Shown here piece after piece: positions 1-5,352 of a stretch of 8,277 bases of DNA. The translations under genes and the position numbers were made by a program. Position 1 is the first letter of the stretch, and each line of letters begins with the position of its first letter. The DNA is from Frondihabitans sp. (lineage in GTDB: Bacteria > Actinomycetota > Actinomycetes > Actinomycetales > Microbacteriaceae): the NCBI GenBank assembly GCA_025464735.1, contig JAODMX010000281.1, positions 1 to 8,277 of the forward strand, read 5' to 3'. The notes below the pieces were generated by a model. The model was not told where the DNA came from, ran no database searches, and worked only from the letters and a program-made list of their open reading frames with translations.

Positions 1-1
1 G

Positions 2-2824
2 GGTTCCTCGCGCGCCGGCAACGCTGCGACGAAGCGCCTGCCCGCGAGCAAAGGGCCGGCTCCTGTCCACGAAGGGCCGGGGATCGGCACCAGGGCGTGG
101 CTCGGGCTTGCCCACATGGTCGGTGCCGGCTTCCGCGTGCTCGGCCGCGAGTCGCTCGACCCGGCGGAGCGCCGCGACGGCGTGCCGTTCTTCCTCGTCC
201 TCCTTGCCATCGCCGGTGCCGTCGTCGAGTGGCTGAATCCCGGCAACTCGATCGCCATCGCCCTCGACCACTACACATTCGGCGGCCTCTTCGGCCGTGT
301 CGCCTACGCGCTCCCGGTCATCATGGTCGTGTTCGCGGGCTGGCTCTTCCGGCATCCGTCGTCCGTCCACGACAACACCCGCATCGGTATCGGCGTGGGG
401 CTCATGGTGGTGTCGATCAGCGGTCTCTGCCACATCTACGGTGGTCGCCCCGTTGCTGCGCATGGCATGGCCGGTCTCGCGGCCGGTGGCGGAATCATCG
501 GCTGGGTGGTCGCCTCCTGGCTCGTGAATCTCCTCACGGTGTGGGTCGCAACACCGGTGATGATCGTGGTCCTCACGCTCTCCCTGCTCATCATGACGAA
601 GACGCCGCCGAACCACATCGGTCGACGTGTGCACGAGCTCTACGCCTACCTGTTCGGCGCCCCGTCACCCGTGGCAGCTCGCGATGCTCCGCGCACCACT
701 ACGACGAAGGTTCTCCCGGTCGACGACGCGACGCAGGACGGCGAGGAGGACGGCGACTCGCTGCCGTGGTGGCGTCGCAACAAGAGCGGCCGCGAAGAAG
801 ATCCCGCCTTCGATACTCCAGTCATCGCCGAGACGGCCCAGACTGGCGGATTCGGCAGCAAGCGCAAGGCGCGCGGCCGGAAGGGCGAGGCCGCCTCGTT
901 CACCGACATCATCGAGGGCCACGCGGATCCCGCGGCCGACGAGTTCTCGACCGGGCTCCTCGGTGAGCTCGGCTTCGCCGAAGAAGCCCTCCGCGACTCC
1001 GCAGGCCCCGACGCGCCGACGACCGTTCTTGCCCCGCCGACGCTGCCGATCGTGAGCCCGGCCGCTGCCCTTGGGCCGTCCGACGCCGCGGCCGAGTTCT
1101 TCAGCGAGCCCGACGATGTCGAGGCGACGCCGAACCTCGACAGCGTCTCTGCAGAAGACGCCCCCTACCGTCTCCCCGCTGTGTCGACTCTCAGCCCCGG
1201 AGATCCTGCGAAGACCCGCAGCGAGGCGAACGACACGATCGTGGCCGCGATCACGGAGGTGCTTACACAGTTCTCGGTCGACGCTCGCGTCATCGGCTTC
1301 AGCCGCGGCCCGACGGTCACCCGCTACGAGATCGAGTTGGGCCCGGGCGTCAAGGTCGAGAAGGTCACCGCCCTGAGCAAGAACCTCTCCTACGCGGTCG
1401 CGTCGAACGAGGTCAGAATTCTGTCGCCCATCCCGGGCAAGAGCGCGATCGGCGTCGAGATCCCCAACACCGACCGCGAGATCGTGTCGCTCGGCGATGT
1501 GCTTCGGTCGTCCGCCGCGACGAAGAGCACGCACCCGATGACCATCGGGGTCGGCAAAGACGTCGAGGGCGGCTACGTCGTGGCCAACCTCGCCAAGATG
1601 CCGCACCTTCTGGTCGCCGGATCCACAGGGTCGGGTAAGTCGATTTTCATCAACACCCTGATCACCTCTCTTCTCATGCGCGCGAAGCCGAGCGAGGTGC
1701 GCATGGTGCTCGTCGACCCCAAGCGCGTCGAGCTGTCGATCTACGCCGGTGTGCCGCACCTGATCACGCCCATCATCACCAATCCGAAGAAGGCGGCCGA
1801 GGCACTCCAGTGGGTCGTCAAGGAGATGGACATGCGGTACGACGACCTTGCGTCGTTCGGCTTCCGTCACATCGACGACTTCAACCGCGCGGTGGTCAAC
1901 AACGAGATCGTCCTGCCGCAGGGCAGCGAGCGCTCGCTTAAGCCGTACCCCTACCTTCTGGTCGTGGTCGACGAGCTCGCCGACCTCATGATGGTCGCGC
2001 CCCGCGACGTCGAAGACTCCATCGTGCGCATCACCCAGCTCGCCCGTGCGTCGGGGATCCACCTCGTGCTGGCCACGCAGCGCCCGTCGGTCGACGTCAT
2101 CACCGGTCTGATCAAGGCCAACGTTCCGTCGCGACTCGCCTTCGCCGTCACGAGCGTCACGGACTCCCGCGTCATCCTCGACCAGCCGGGAGCCGACAAG
2201 CTCATCGGCCAGGGCGACGCCCTGTTCCTGCCGATGGGTGCCTCCAAGGCCATGCGTGTGCAGGGAGCTTGGGCGCAAGAGAGCGAGATCAACGACGTCG
2301 TCGCGCACGTCACCCGGCAGGCCCGACCCGACTACCGCAACGACGTTGCCCAGGTCGCGGAGAAGAAAGAGATCGACGGCGACATCGGCGACGACCTCGA
2401 GCTTCTGCTCGCCGCCGCCGAACTCGTCGTCTCGACGCAGTTCGGCTCGACCTCGATGCTGCAGCGCAAGCTGCGAGTCGGGTTCGCCAAGGCCGGCCGG
2501 CTGATGGACCTCATGGAGTCCCGCGACATCGTCGGCCCCTCCGAAGGGTCGAAAGCGCGCGACGTGCTCGTGACCGTCGAGCAGCTTCCCGGCGTGCTTG
2601 CCAAGCTGCGCGGCCAGGAGCCACAGGCTCCCTCGGGAGGTCTCGTCTCGGATCCGGGGCTCGCCGCCGGGCCTCGGAGCGACCGTGCGGCAGCCGGGCA
2701 ATACGGTGGTCCGAGTGACGACCAGTACGGGGGAGACCCCGTCTCACGAATGACCTCCGGGTACGAGGAGGCCGATGGCGACGAAGGTTCCGAGGACGCC
2801 TGGGGTCTGACAGGACGAGACTGA
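2..2824 (+). CDS. ftsK: DNA translocase FtsK (5' partial)
   Basis: FtsK/SpoIIIE-family motor that anchors at the division septum and pumps chromosomal DNA, helping chromosome segregation. The frame is open from the first complete codon at position 2 and the residues before the ATG at 116 still read like an FtsK N-terminus (basic, Ala/Pro-rich, then a [10 protein letters not shown] stretch), so the true start is upstream of the window and 116 is an internal Met. Membrane segments lie at about 185-235, 296-349, 383-439 and 470-595 (the last long enough for two passes). A Pro/Ala/acidic linker follows to about 1160. The motor starts near the YRLP motif at 1166. Walker A GSTGSGKS is at 1619-1642, and Walker B LLVVVDE ends with Asp-Glu at 1970-1975. 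The winged-helix gamma domain, which reads DNA polarity, is at about 2402-2580. A Gly/Asp-rich tail ends in DAWGLTGRD, a C-terminal signature I recall from actinobacterial FtsK. The stop is 4 nt before pgsA, so the two are probably co-transcribed. Confidence 0.97.
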   Translation, partial: GSSRAGNAATKRLPASKGPAPVHEGPGIGTRAWLGLAHMVGAGFRVLGRESLDPAERRDGVPFFLVLLAIAGAVVEWLNPGNSIAIALDHYTFGGLFGRVAYALPVIMVVFAGWLFRHPSSVHDNTRIGIGVGLMVVSISGLCHIYGGRPVAAHGMAGLAAGGGIIGWVVASWLVNLLTVWVATPVMIVVLTLSLLIMTKTPPNHIGRRVHELYAYLFGAPSPVAARDAPRTTTTKVLPVDDATQDGEEDGDSLPWWRRNKSGREEDPAFDTPVIAETAQTGGFGSKRKARGRKGEAASFTDIIEGHADPAADEFSTGLLGELGFAEEALRDSAGPDAPTTVLAPPTLPIVSPAAALGPSDAAAEFFSEPDDVEATPNLDSVSAEDAPYRLPAVSTLSPGDPAKTRSEANDTIVAAITEVLTQFSVDARVIGFSRGPTVTRYEIELGPGVKVEKVTALSKNLSYAVASNEVRILSPIPGKSAIGVEIPNTDREIVSLGDVLRSSAATKSTHPMTIGVGKDVEGGYVVANLAKMPHLLVAGSTGSGKSIFINTLITSLLMRAKPSEVRMVLVDPKRVELSIYAGVPHLITPIITNPKKAAEALQWVVKEMDMRYDDLASFGFRHIDDFNRAVVNNEIVLPQGSERSLKPYPYLLVVVDELADLMMVAPRDVEDSIVRITQLARASGIHLVLATQRPSVDVITGLIKANVPSRLAFAVTSVTDSRVILDQPGADKLIGQGDALFLPMGASKAMRVQGAWAQESEINDVVAHVTRQARPDYRNDVAQVAEKKEIDGDIGDDLELLLAAAELVVSTQFGSTSMLQRKLRVGFAKAGRLMDLMESRDIVGPSEGSKARDVLVTVEQLPGVLAKLRGQEPQAPSGGLVSDPGLAAGPRSDRAAAGQYGGPSDDQYGGDPVSRMTSGYEEADGDEGSEDAWGLTGRD

Positions 2825-2828
2825 GGGC

Positions 2829-3473
2829 ATGAGCACTGATCCCCTGCACGACGCCGATTCCGCCAAGGCGTTCCCCTGGCGCGGGCGAGTGGTGAGTGGC
2901 GGCGAAGGCCCCGTTTCGACGGCCAACATCGCGAACATCATCACGGTGGTCCGGATCCTGATGGCGCCGCTGTTCTTCGTGCTCCTCATTGCCGATAATC
3001 ACGTCGACGGGCCACTGCGGGTCTGGGCGGCCGTGATCTTCGTGGTCGCCATCCTGACGGACAGCCTCGACGGTTTTCTCGCCCGGCGGCAGAACCTCGT
3101 GTCCGACTTCGGCAAGATCGTCGATCCGCTGGCCGACAAGGTGCTGACCGGAGGTGCCTTCATCGTCTTGTCGGTGCTCGGCGAGCTTCCCTGGTGGGTG
3201 ACCATCGTGATCCTGATCCGTGAGGTCGGCATCACGGTGTACCGGTTCGCGGCGCTCCGGGACCGTGTCATCCCGGCCTCGCGCGGCGGCAAACTGAAGA
3301 CCCTGCTCCAGGGTGTGGCGCTGACGCTGGCCCTGTTCCCGCTCTGGAATCTTGTGGGCGACTGGATCCATGTGGTCAATACGATCGTGATGTCGCTGGC
3401 GTTCCTCGCCACGGTCCTCTCCGGTCTCGACTACATGCGAGTGGCCTTCAAGCACTCGCGCGGCACGGCGTAG
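2829..3473 (+). CDS. pgsA: CDP-diacylglycerol--glycerol-3-phosphate 3-phosphatidyltransferase
   Basis: Integral membrane enzyme that joins CDP-diacylglycerol and glycerol-3-phosphate to form phosphatidylglycerol phosphate, the precursor of phosphatidylglycerol and cardiolipin. The 214-residue product carries the complete CDP-alcohol phosphatidyltransferase signature D-x2-D-G-x2-A-R-x8-G-x3-D-x3-D: Asp78, Asp81, Gly82, Ala85, Arg86, Gly95, Asp99 and Asp103, all present. Several hydrophobic segments flank it (about 37-56, 62-77, 105-122 and further downstream). The gene starts 4 nt after the ftsK stop, in the arrangement common in actinobacteria. Start choice is uncertain. The ATG at 2829 gives about 30 polar residues before the first membrane helix, and its purine-rich GAGGG is only 1 nt away. 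The in-frame GTGs at 2889 and 2892 would give a shorter N-terminus closer to that of many homologues, but no clear ribosome binding site precedes them. Because other CDP-alcohol transferases share the motif, the assignment to PgsA rests on the neighbourhood and on similarity in the TVVRILMAPLF region. Confidence 0.93.
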   Translation: MSTDPLHDADSAKAFPWRGRVVSGGEGPVSTANIANIITVVRILMAPLFFVLLIADNHVDGPLRVWAAVIFVVAILTDSLDGFLARRQNLVSDFGKIVDPLADKVLTGGAFIVLSVLGELPWWVTIVILIREVGITVYRFAALRDRVIPASRGGKLKTLLQGVALTLALFPLWNLVGDWIHVVNTIVMSLAFLATVLSGLDYMRVAFKHSRGTA

Positions 3474-3483
3474 TCGGTTCCCG

Positions 3484-3975
3484 GTGACCCAGGCAGACGA
3501 CGTCGTCGCGGAGCTCAAGGCACGAGGGCTCAGCATCGCGGTCGCCGAGTCGTTGACCGGTGGGTTACTCGTGGCCGATCTGGTCTCGGTGCCCGGGGCG
3601 TCCGCGGTCGTGGCCGGGGGAGTCGTCGCGTACCAGACCGAGCTGAAACACACCCTGTTGGGAGTCTCGGCGGCCCTCCTCGAAGCGGTGGGTGCGGTCC
3701 ATCCTGACGTCGCAGTGCAGATGGCCCGCGGGGTTCGCGAACGGTTGACGCTCGGCGGCATGCCTGCGGCCATCGGTGTGGCGACGACGGGCGTGGCCGG
3801 ACCGGATCCGCAGGACGGCAAACCAGTCGGAACAGTCTTCGTCGGAGTCTCGTGGGGTCGCCATTCCGAGGTGACGTCATTGCACCTCGAAGGCGACCGC
3901 GCAGCAATCCGTCGGGCCACTGTTTCCGAATCCCTCTCGGCCGTTCAGCGAATGATCAGCCGGCCCCGGGAATAG
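3484..3975 (+). CDS. cinA: CinA C-terminal domain / nicotinamide-nucleotide amidohydrolase
   Basis: Stand-alone CinA C-terminal (PncC-type) protein of 163 residues. The family deamidates nicotinamide mononucleotide to nicotinic acid mononucleotide in NAD salvage. Family signatures are all present: AESLTGG at 21-27 with Ser23 (the conserved Ser position of the active site), GGVVAYQ at 45-51, TGVAGPDPQ at 102-110 followed by KPVGTVFVG at 113-121, and GDR at 137-139 with the Arg pair 143-144. The N-terminal molybdopterin-binding-like domain found in full-length CinA proteins is missing, as in E. coli PncC and many actinobacterial copies, so this is not a truncation. The start is GTG, 10 nt after the pgsA stop, with no good ribosome binding site, suggesting translation coupled to pgsA. 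The cinA name is conventional; pncC would describe the predicted activity better. Activity is inferred from the family. Confidence 0.92.
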   Translation: MTQADDVVAELKARGLSIAVAESLTGGLLVADLVSVPGASAVVAGGVVAYQTELKHTLLGVSAALLEAVGAVHPDVAVQMARGVRERLTLGGMPAAIGVATTGVAGPDPQDGKPVGTVFVGVSWGRHSEVTSLHLEGDRAAIRRATVSESLSAVQRMISRPRE

Positions 3976-3992
3976 CGCGGGTTTCGGTCTCG

Positions 3993-4046
3993 TTACAACT
4001 CACAGGTTCACAAGGGTCATTCAGAGCTTGCTGCGTAGAGTTGTAA
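3993..4046. promoter_or_regulatory. 9-bp inverted repeat upstream of clgR (candidate operator)
   Basis: TTACAACTC at 3993-4001 and its exact reverse complement GAGTTGTAA at 4038-4046 are separated by 36 nt, in the AT-richer gap between cinA and clgR. A TAGAGT hexamer at 4036-4041 fits the actinobacterial -10 form TAnnnT and overlaps the right arm. The arms are therefore well placed to be an operator pair or the stem of a leader structure. No published binding site is matched; function is inferred. Confidence 0.45.
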
Positions 4047-4047
4047 G

Positions 4048-4070
4048 GAGTAATGGCGTTAGTGTTACTC
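4048..4070. repeat. 6-bp inverted repeat in the clgR leader
   Basis: GAGTAA at 4048-4053 is mirrored by TTACTC at 4065-4070 with an 11-nt spacer. It lies immediately after the 9-bp repeat. The spacer and right arm contain TAGTGT (4060-4065), another hexamer of the form TAnnnT. It could be a second operator or a small hairpin. At 6 bp, chance cannot be excluded. Confidence 0.3.
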
Positions 4071-4107
4071 TCCCGCCCGGTATTTCGATCGTGGTGGGTC
4101 TGTCCTC

Positions 4108-4117
4108 AGGAGGAGGG
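4108..4117 (+). promoter_or_regulatory. Ribosome binding site of clgR
   Basis: The run AGGAGGAGGG at 4108-4117 contains two overlapping Shine-Dalgarno cores, 4 to 8 nt before the ATG at 4122. It is the strongest ribosome binding site in the window and fixes the clgR start at 4122, not at the upstream in-frame ATG at 4053. CCTC at 4104-4107 could pair with GAGG at 4113-4116 across a 5-nt loop, partly masking the site. Confidence 0.85.
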
Positions 4118-4121
4118 TCCT

Positions 4122-4430
4122 ATGGTTCTCGTACGTCAAGAAATTGGTGACGTCCTTCGTGACTTCCGCCTGCAAAAGGGTCGTACGCTTCGTCAGGTCG
4201 CCAGCAAGGCCAGCGTTGCGCTCGGCTATCTCAGTGAGGTTGAGCGTGGCCAGAAAGAGGCCAGCTCGGAGATCCTCGCGTCGGTTGCGGACGCTCTCGA
4301 AACGCCCATTTCCACCATCATGCGTGAGGTCGGTGACCGCATGGCGGTCATCGAGGGGCTGAGCCCCGTTCCCGACACGCTCCCCGACGACCTCGTCGCC
4401 GAGTTCGACGCTGACCTCGCGGTCCGCTGA
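4122..4430 (+). CDS. clgR: XRE-family transcriptional regulator ClgR
   Basis: DNA-binding activator of the ClgR family, which in Corynebacterium, Streptomyces and mycobacteria controls clp protease genes and other stress functions. The 102-residue product has an XRE-type helix-turn-helix at about 9-64. The recognition region VALGYLSEVERGQKEAS (32-48) is the family hallmark and the key basis for the name. The N-terminus LVRQEIGDVLRDFRLQKGRTL also matches the family closely. A short tail follows (about 80-102) and ends FDADLAVR. This resembles the C-terminus of mycobacterial ClgR, where a terminal VSLAVA-type sequence marks the protein for Clp proteolysis, but here the last residue is Arg instead of Ala. 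The start at 4122 is set by a strong ribosome binding site. The gene has its own intergenic region and a strong terminator, so it is probably monocistronic. The pspA-type gene that follows clgR in mycobacteria is not present. Confidence 0.92.
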   Translation: MVLVRQEIGDVLRDFRLQKGRTLRQVASKASVALGYLSEVERGQKEASSEILASVADALETPISTIMREVGDRMAVIEGLSPVPDTLPDDLVAEFDADLAVR

Positions 4431-4448
4431 CACTCGCGCTCGAGTCCT

Positions 4449-4476
4449 GAACGCCCCGGCCTTGGCCGGGGCGTTC
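4449..4476 (+). terminator. GC-rich hairpin terminator after clgR
   Basis: GAACGCCCCGGCC at 4449-4461 is the exact reverse complement of GGCCGGGGCGTTC at 4464-4476, giving a 13-bp palindrome with a TT centre (in RNA, about 11-12 bp with a short loop). It starts 18 nt after the clgR stop. There is no long T-run, as is common for actinobacterial terminators. The near symmetry means it could act on transcription from either side. Confidence 0.88.
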
Positions 4477-4508
4477 GTGGTTCCGGGGTCTGTCGTGTCG
4501 ACGTGCGA

Positions 4509-4524
4509 AACTCAGGCCTGAGTT
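4509..4524. promoter_or_regulatory. Perfect 16-bp palindrome (candidate operator)
   Basis: AACTCAGGCCTGAGTT is a perfect palindrome with no spacer and about 50% GC, set in GC-rich intergenic DNA between the clgR terminator and the DUF3046 promoter. Without a loop it is a poor hairpin and is better suited to a dimeric DNA-binding protein. It lies about 110 bp upstream of the proposed DUF3046 -10 box. The binding protein is unknown. Confidence 0.5.
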
Positions 4525-4544
4525 GCCTAACGCAGGAGGCTGCA

Positions 4545-4581
4545 CGGTCCACGGCGGTGTGGCTCAGGAAGCCGTGGGCCG
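4545..4581 (+). other. 11-bp stem-loop upstream of DUF3046
   Basis: The segment 4545-4555 (CGGTCCACGGC) pairs with 4571-4581 (GCCGTGGGCCG) over 11 bp with one G-U pair and a 15-nt loop. A shorter alternative hairpin, GCCGC (4578-4582) with GCGGC (4585-4589), overlaps it and is followed by TTTT at 4592-4595. This could be a second terminator that insulates the DUF3046 promoter from read-through, or the end of a small transcript. No gene is seen here. Confidence 0.45.
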
Positions 4582-4634
4582 CGAGCGGCGCTTTTCAGGA
4601 GACCGGCCTCGAACCTCCTGCACTGCCGTCGCTG

Positions 4635-4647
4635 TACTCTCGACCGG
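4635..4647 (+). promoter_or_regulatory. Candidate leaderless promoter of the DUF3046 gene
   Basis: TACTCT at 4635-4640 fits the actinobacterial -10 form TAnnnT and lies exactly 6 nt before the GTG at 4647, so transcription would start at or next to the start codon. No Shine-Dalgarno sequence precedes the GTG, which agrees with a leaderless mRNA. No convincing -35 is seen at the expected place (about 4612-4617). Confidence 0.6.
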
Positions 4648-4871
4648 TGCGCAAGAGTGAATTCGCCCGAGCCATCGCCGACGAGTTCGGCGAGGTGTAC
4701 GGCCGTGCCCTGACCCGGGACCTCGTGCTTCCGGCATTGGGCAACGTGACGGCCGACGATGCCATCGGCCGCGGCGATGAGCCGCGCGACGTCTGGTTGG
4801 CGCTGTGTGAGGCGGAGGATGTGCCTCCCGCACGCCGCCACGGAGCCGGCCTCCCGAAGCCTCGCCGCTGA
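4647..4871 (+). CDS. DUF3046 family protein
   Basis: Small 74-residue protein of the actinobacterial DUF3046 family, whose function is unknown. Recognised by the short conserved pattern: the N-terminal (M)RKSEFARAIADEFGEVYGR, then LTRDLVLPALG (about 25-35), the PRDVWLALCEAEDVPPARRHG block (about 46-66) and the terminal GLPKPRR. The GTG at 4647 is preferred because homologues begin with M-R-x-S-E-F and because a -10 box sits 6 nt upstream. The same frame is open back to an ATG at 4503, but that extension crosses a palindrome and a hairpin and has no protein similarity I recognise. DUF3046 genes commonly lie just upstream of recA in actinobacteria, as here, hinting at a link to that locus, but no role is known. 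The single Cys and the lack of a signal or membrane segment suggest a small cytosolic protein. Confidence 0.9.
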   Translation: MRKSEFARAIADEFGEVYGRALTRDLVLPALGNVTADDAIGRGDEPRDVWLALCEAEDVPPARRHGAGLPKPRR

Positions 4872-4872
4872 T

Positions 4873-4908
4873 CAGGCCGGGAGGAGTTCGGCGGGGCGCT
4901 CCCTCCTG
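4873..4908 (+). terminator. Possible terminator after DUF3046
   Basis: CAGG (4873-4876) pairs with CCTG (4905-4908) and GGGAG (4879-4883) with CTCCC (4899-4903), giving a 9-bp stem with a 2x1 internal loop and a 15-nt apical loop. It begins 1 nt after the DUF3046 stop codon. There is no T-run, so termination is inferred from position and GC content. Confidence 0.4.
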
Positions 4909-4959
4909 AGGTCGCGCTGCTGGGCGCCGAGTCCTCCGGAGTGAGCAACTTCCTCGGAG

Positions 4960-5017
4960 CCGTGCCTCCTGGGCGGAACCGAGTTCGTCCTTGAGCGCCG
5001 CGGTTCCTTCGGCACGG
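4960..5017 (+). other. Nested stem-loop upstream of the recA promoter
   Basis: CCGTGCC (4960-4966) pairs with GGCACGG (5011-5017). Inside it GGAACCG (4975-4981) pairs with CGGTTCC (5001-5007). Both arms are exact 7-bp complements in proper nested order, separated by an 8x3 internal loop, with a 19-nt apical loop. Possible roles are a terminator, a structured small RNA or a relic. It lies upstream of the proposed recA start site and so is not in the recA leader. Confidence 0.4.
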
Positions 5018-5060
5018 AGCCTGGAGCGCAAGGCCACCTCCGACACGGGCCTGCAATGCC

Positions 5061-5076
5061 TCGTTCGTGCGTTCGA
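5061..5076. promoter_or_regulatory. Degenerate second LexA-box-like site
   Basis: TCGTTC-GTGC-GTTCGA matches 10 of 12 conserved positions of the actinobacterial LexA box TCGAAC-N4-GTTCGA, with a perfect right half-site. Its centre is 34 bp from the centre of the stronger box at 5095-5110, close to three helical turns, which would allow cooperative LexA binding on one face. It may also be a chance match. Confidence 0.35.
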
Positions 5077-5094
5077 CACGCCGGGCCTGGCTAC

Positions 5095-5110
5095 TCGAAC
5101 ATGTGTTCGG
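5095..5110. promoter_or_regulatory. LexA binding site (SOS box) of recA
   Basis: TCGAAC-ATGT-GTTCGG matches 11 of 12 conserved positions of the actinobacterial LexA box TCGAAC-N4-GTTCGA. It covers the expected -35 region (about 5096-5101) of the -10 box at 5119-5124, so bound LexA would block RNA polymerase. This supports SOS-inducible expression of recA-recX. Confidence 0.88.
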
Positions 5111-5115
5111 TCTGG

Positions 5116-5124
5116 TGCTAGCCT
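5116..5124 (+). promoter_or_regulatory. Extended -10 promoter element of recA
   Basis: TGCTAGCCT at 5116-5124 contains an upstream TGn and the hexamer TAGCCT, which fits TAnnnT. The start of transcription would be near 5131. The expected -35 lies inside the LexA box. This would leave a leader of about 220 nt before the recA start codon, much longer than needed for ribosome binding. Confidence 0.6.
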
Positions 5125-5243
5125 CTCCCTCACAGGGGCTCGCCCGAGTCCGGTTCTCCACAGATGTCCGCGCGTCACTCCGAGTGTCGGTGGCCACCCG
5201 TAGCGTTCCAGATAACGGCGCTTCCCAACAGCCTTGTCGTTCA

Positions 5244-5324
5244 CCAGCCGGCCTTGCTCCATCGGGCGGCTGGGTCGCGACAGCCTATAGGCGCATCGCT
5301 CCGACCAGCGGGTCACGCCAGCCG
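5244..5324 (+). other. Mutually exclusive hairpins in the recA leader
   Basis: CCAGCCG occurs twice, at 5244-5250 and 5318-5324, and its exact complement CGGCTGG lies between them at 5267-5273. The middle element can pair with only one copy at a time: the upstream pairing has a 16-nt loop, and the downstream pairing would form a structure ending 16 nt before the recA ribosome binding site. Between them is the perfect palindrome GCCTATAGGC (5283-5292). This resembles an attenuator layout, but the stems are only 7 bp and no regulation is known. Confidence 0.3.
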
Positions 5325-5340
5325 GTCACCACACCGCCCC

Positions 5341-5346
5341 AAGGAG
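5341..5346 (+). promoter_or_regulatory. Ribosome binding site of recA
   Basis: AAGGAG lies 6 nt before the ATG at 5353. It decides the start against the in-frame ATG at 5164, which would add 63 residues unlike any RecA N-terminus. Confidence 0.9.
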
Positions 5347-5352
5347 AACATC

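Larger units (their letters stand above)
4872..5352. other. 481-nt intergenic region between DUF3046 and recA
   Basis: No convincing gene is visible on either strand. The region holds, in order, a hairpin just after the DUF3046 stop, a nested stem-loop (4960-5017), a degenerate and then a strong LexA-type box (5061-5076 and 5095-5110), a probable extended -10 (5116-5124), and a leader of about 220 nt with repeated and palindromic motifs before the recA ribosome binding site. On the minus strand three reading frames in turn give coiled-coil-like peptide between about 5080 and 4872, which could be a decayed gene or chance. Confidence 0.7.

Noticed and set aside
665..2701. 678-codon open frame on the minus strand
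   Set aside because: It is the antisense shadow of ftsK; the product is rich in Asp, Val and Arg with no recognisable domain, while the + strand encodes a complete FtsK motor.
2511..3920. 469-codon open frame on the minus strand across ftsK, pgsA and cinA
   Set aside because: Antisense shadow over three well-supported genes; the product has the low-complexity Arg/His/Asp character typical of GC-rich antisense frames.
4053..4121. Alternative clgR start at the ATG at 4053
   Set aside because: The family N-terminus begins at 4122, where a very strong ribosome binding site lies 4-8 nt upstream; the extra residues cross the inverted repeats.
4609..4614. LexA half-site TCGAAC near the DUF3046 promoter
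   Set aside because: The partner GTTCGA half-site is absent at the required 4-nt spacing.
4503..4646. Longer DUF3046 start at the ATG at 4503
   Set aside because: The extension covers a perfect palindrome and a hairpin and has no family similarity; the GTG at 4647 matches homologue N-termini and has a -10 box 6 nt upstream.
5234..5256. PafBC-type (TTGTCRGTG) damage promoter in the recA leader
   Set aside because: TTGTCGTTC at 5234-5242 matches 7 of 9 positions, but no TAnnnT follows at the required 8-nt spacing.
5164..5352. Alternative recA start at the ATG at 5164 (63 extra in-frame residues)
   Set aside because: RecA proteins have no such extension and AAGGAG directly precedes the ATG at 5353. 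The frame is simply free of stops through the leader.
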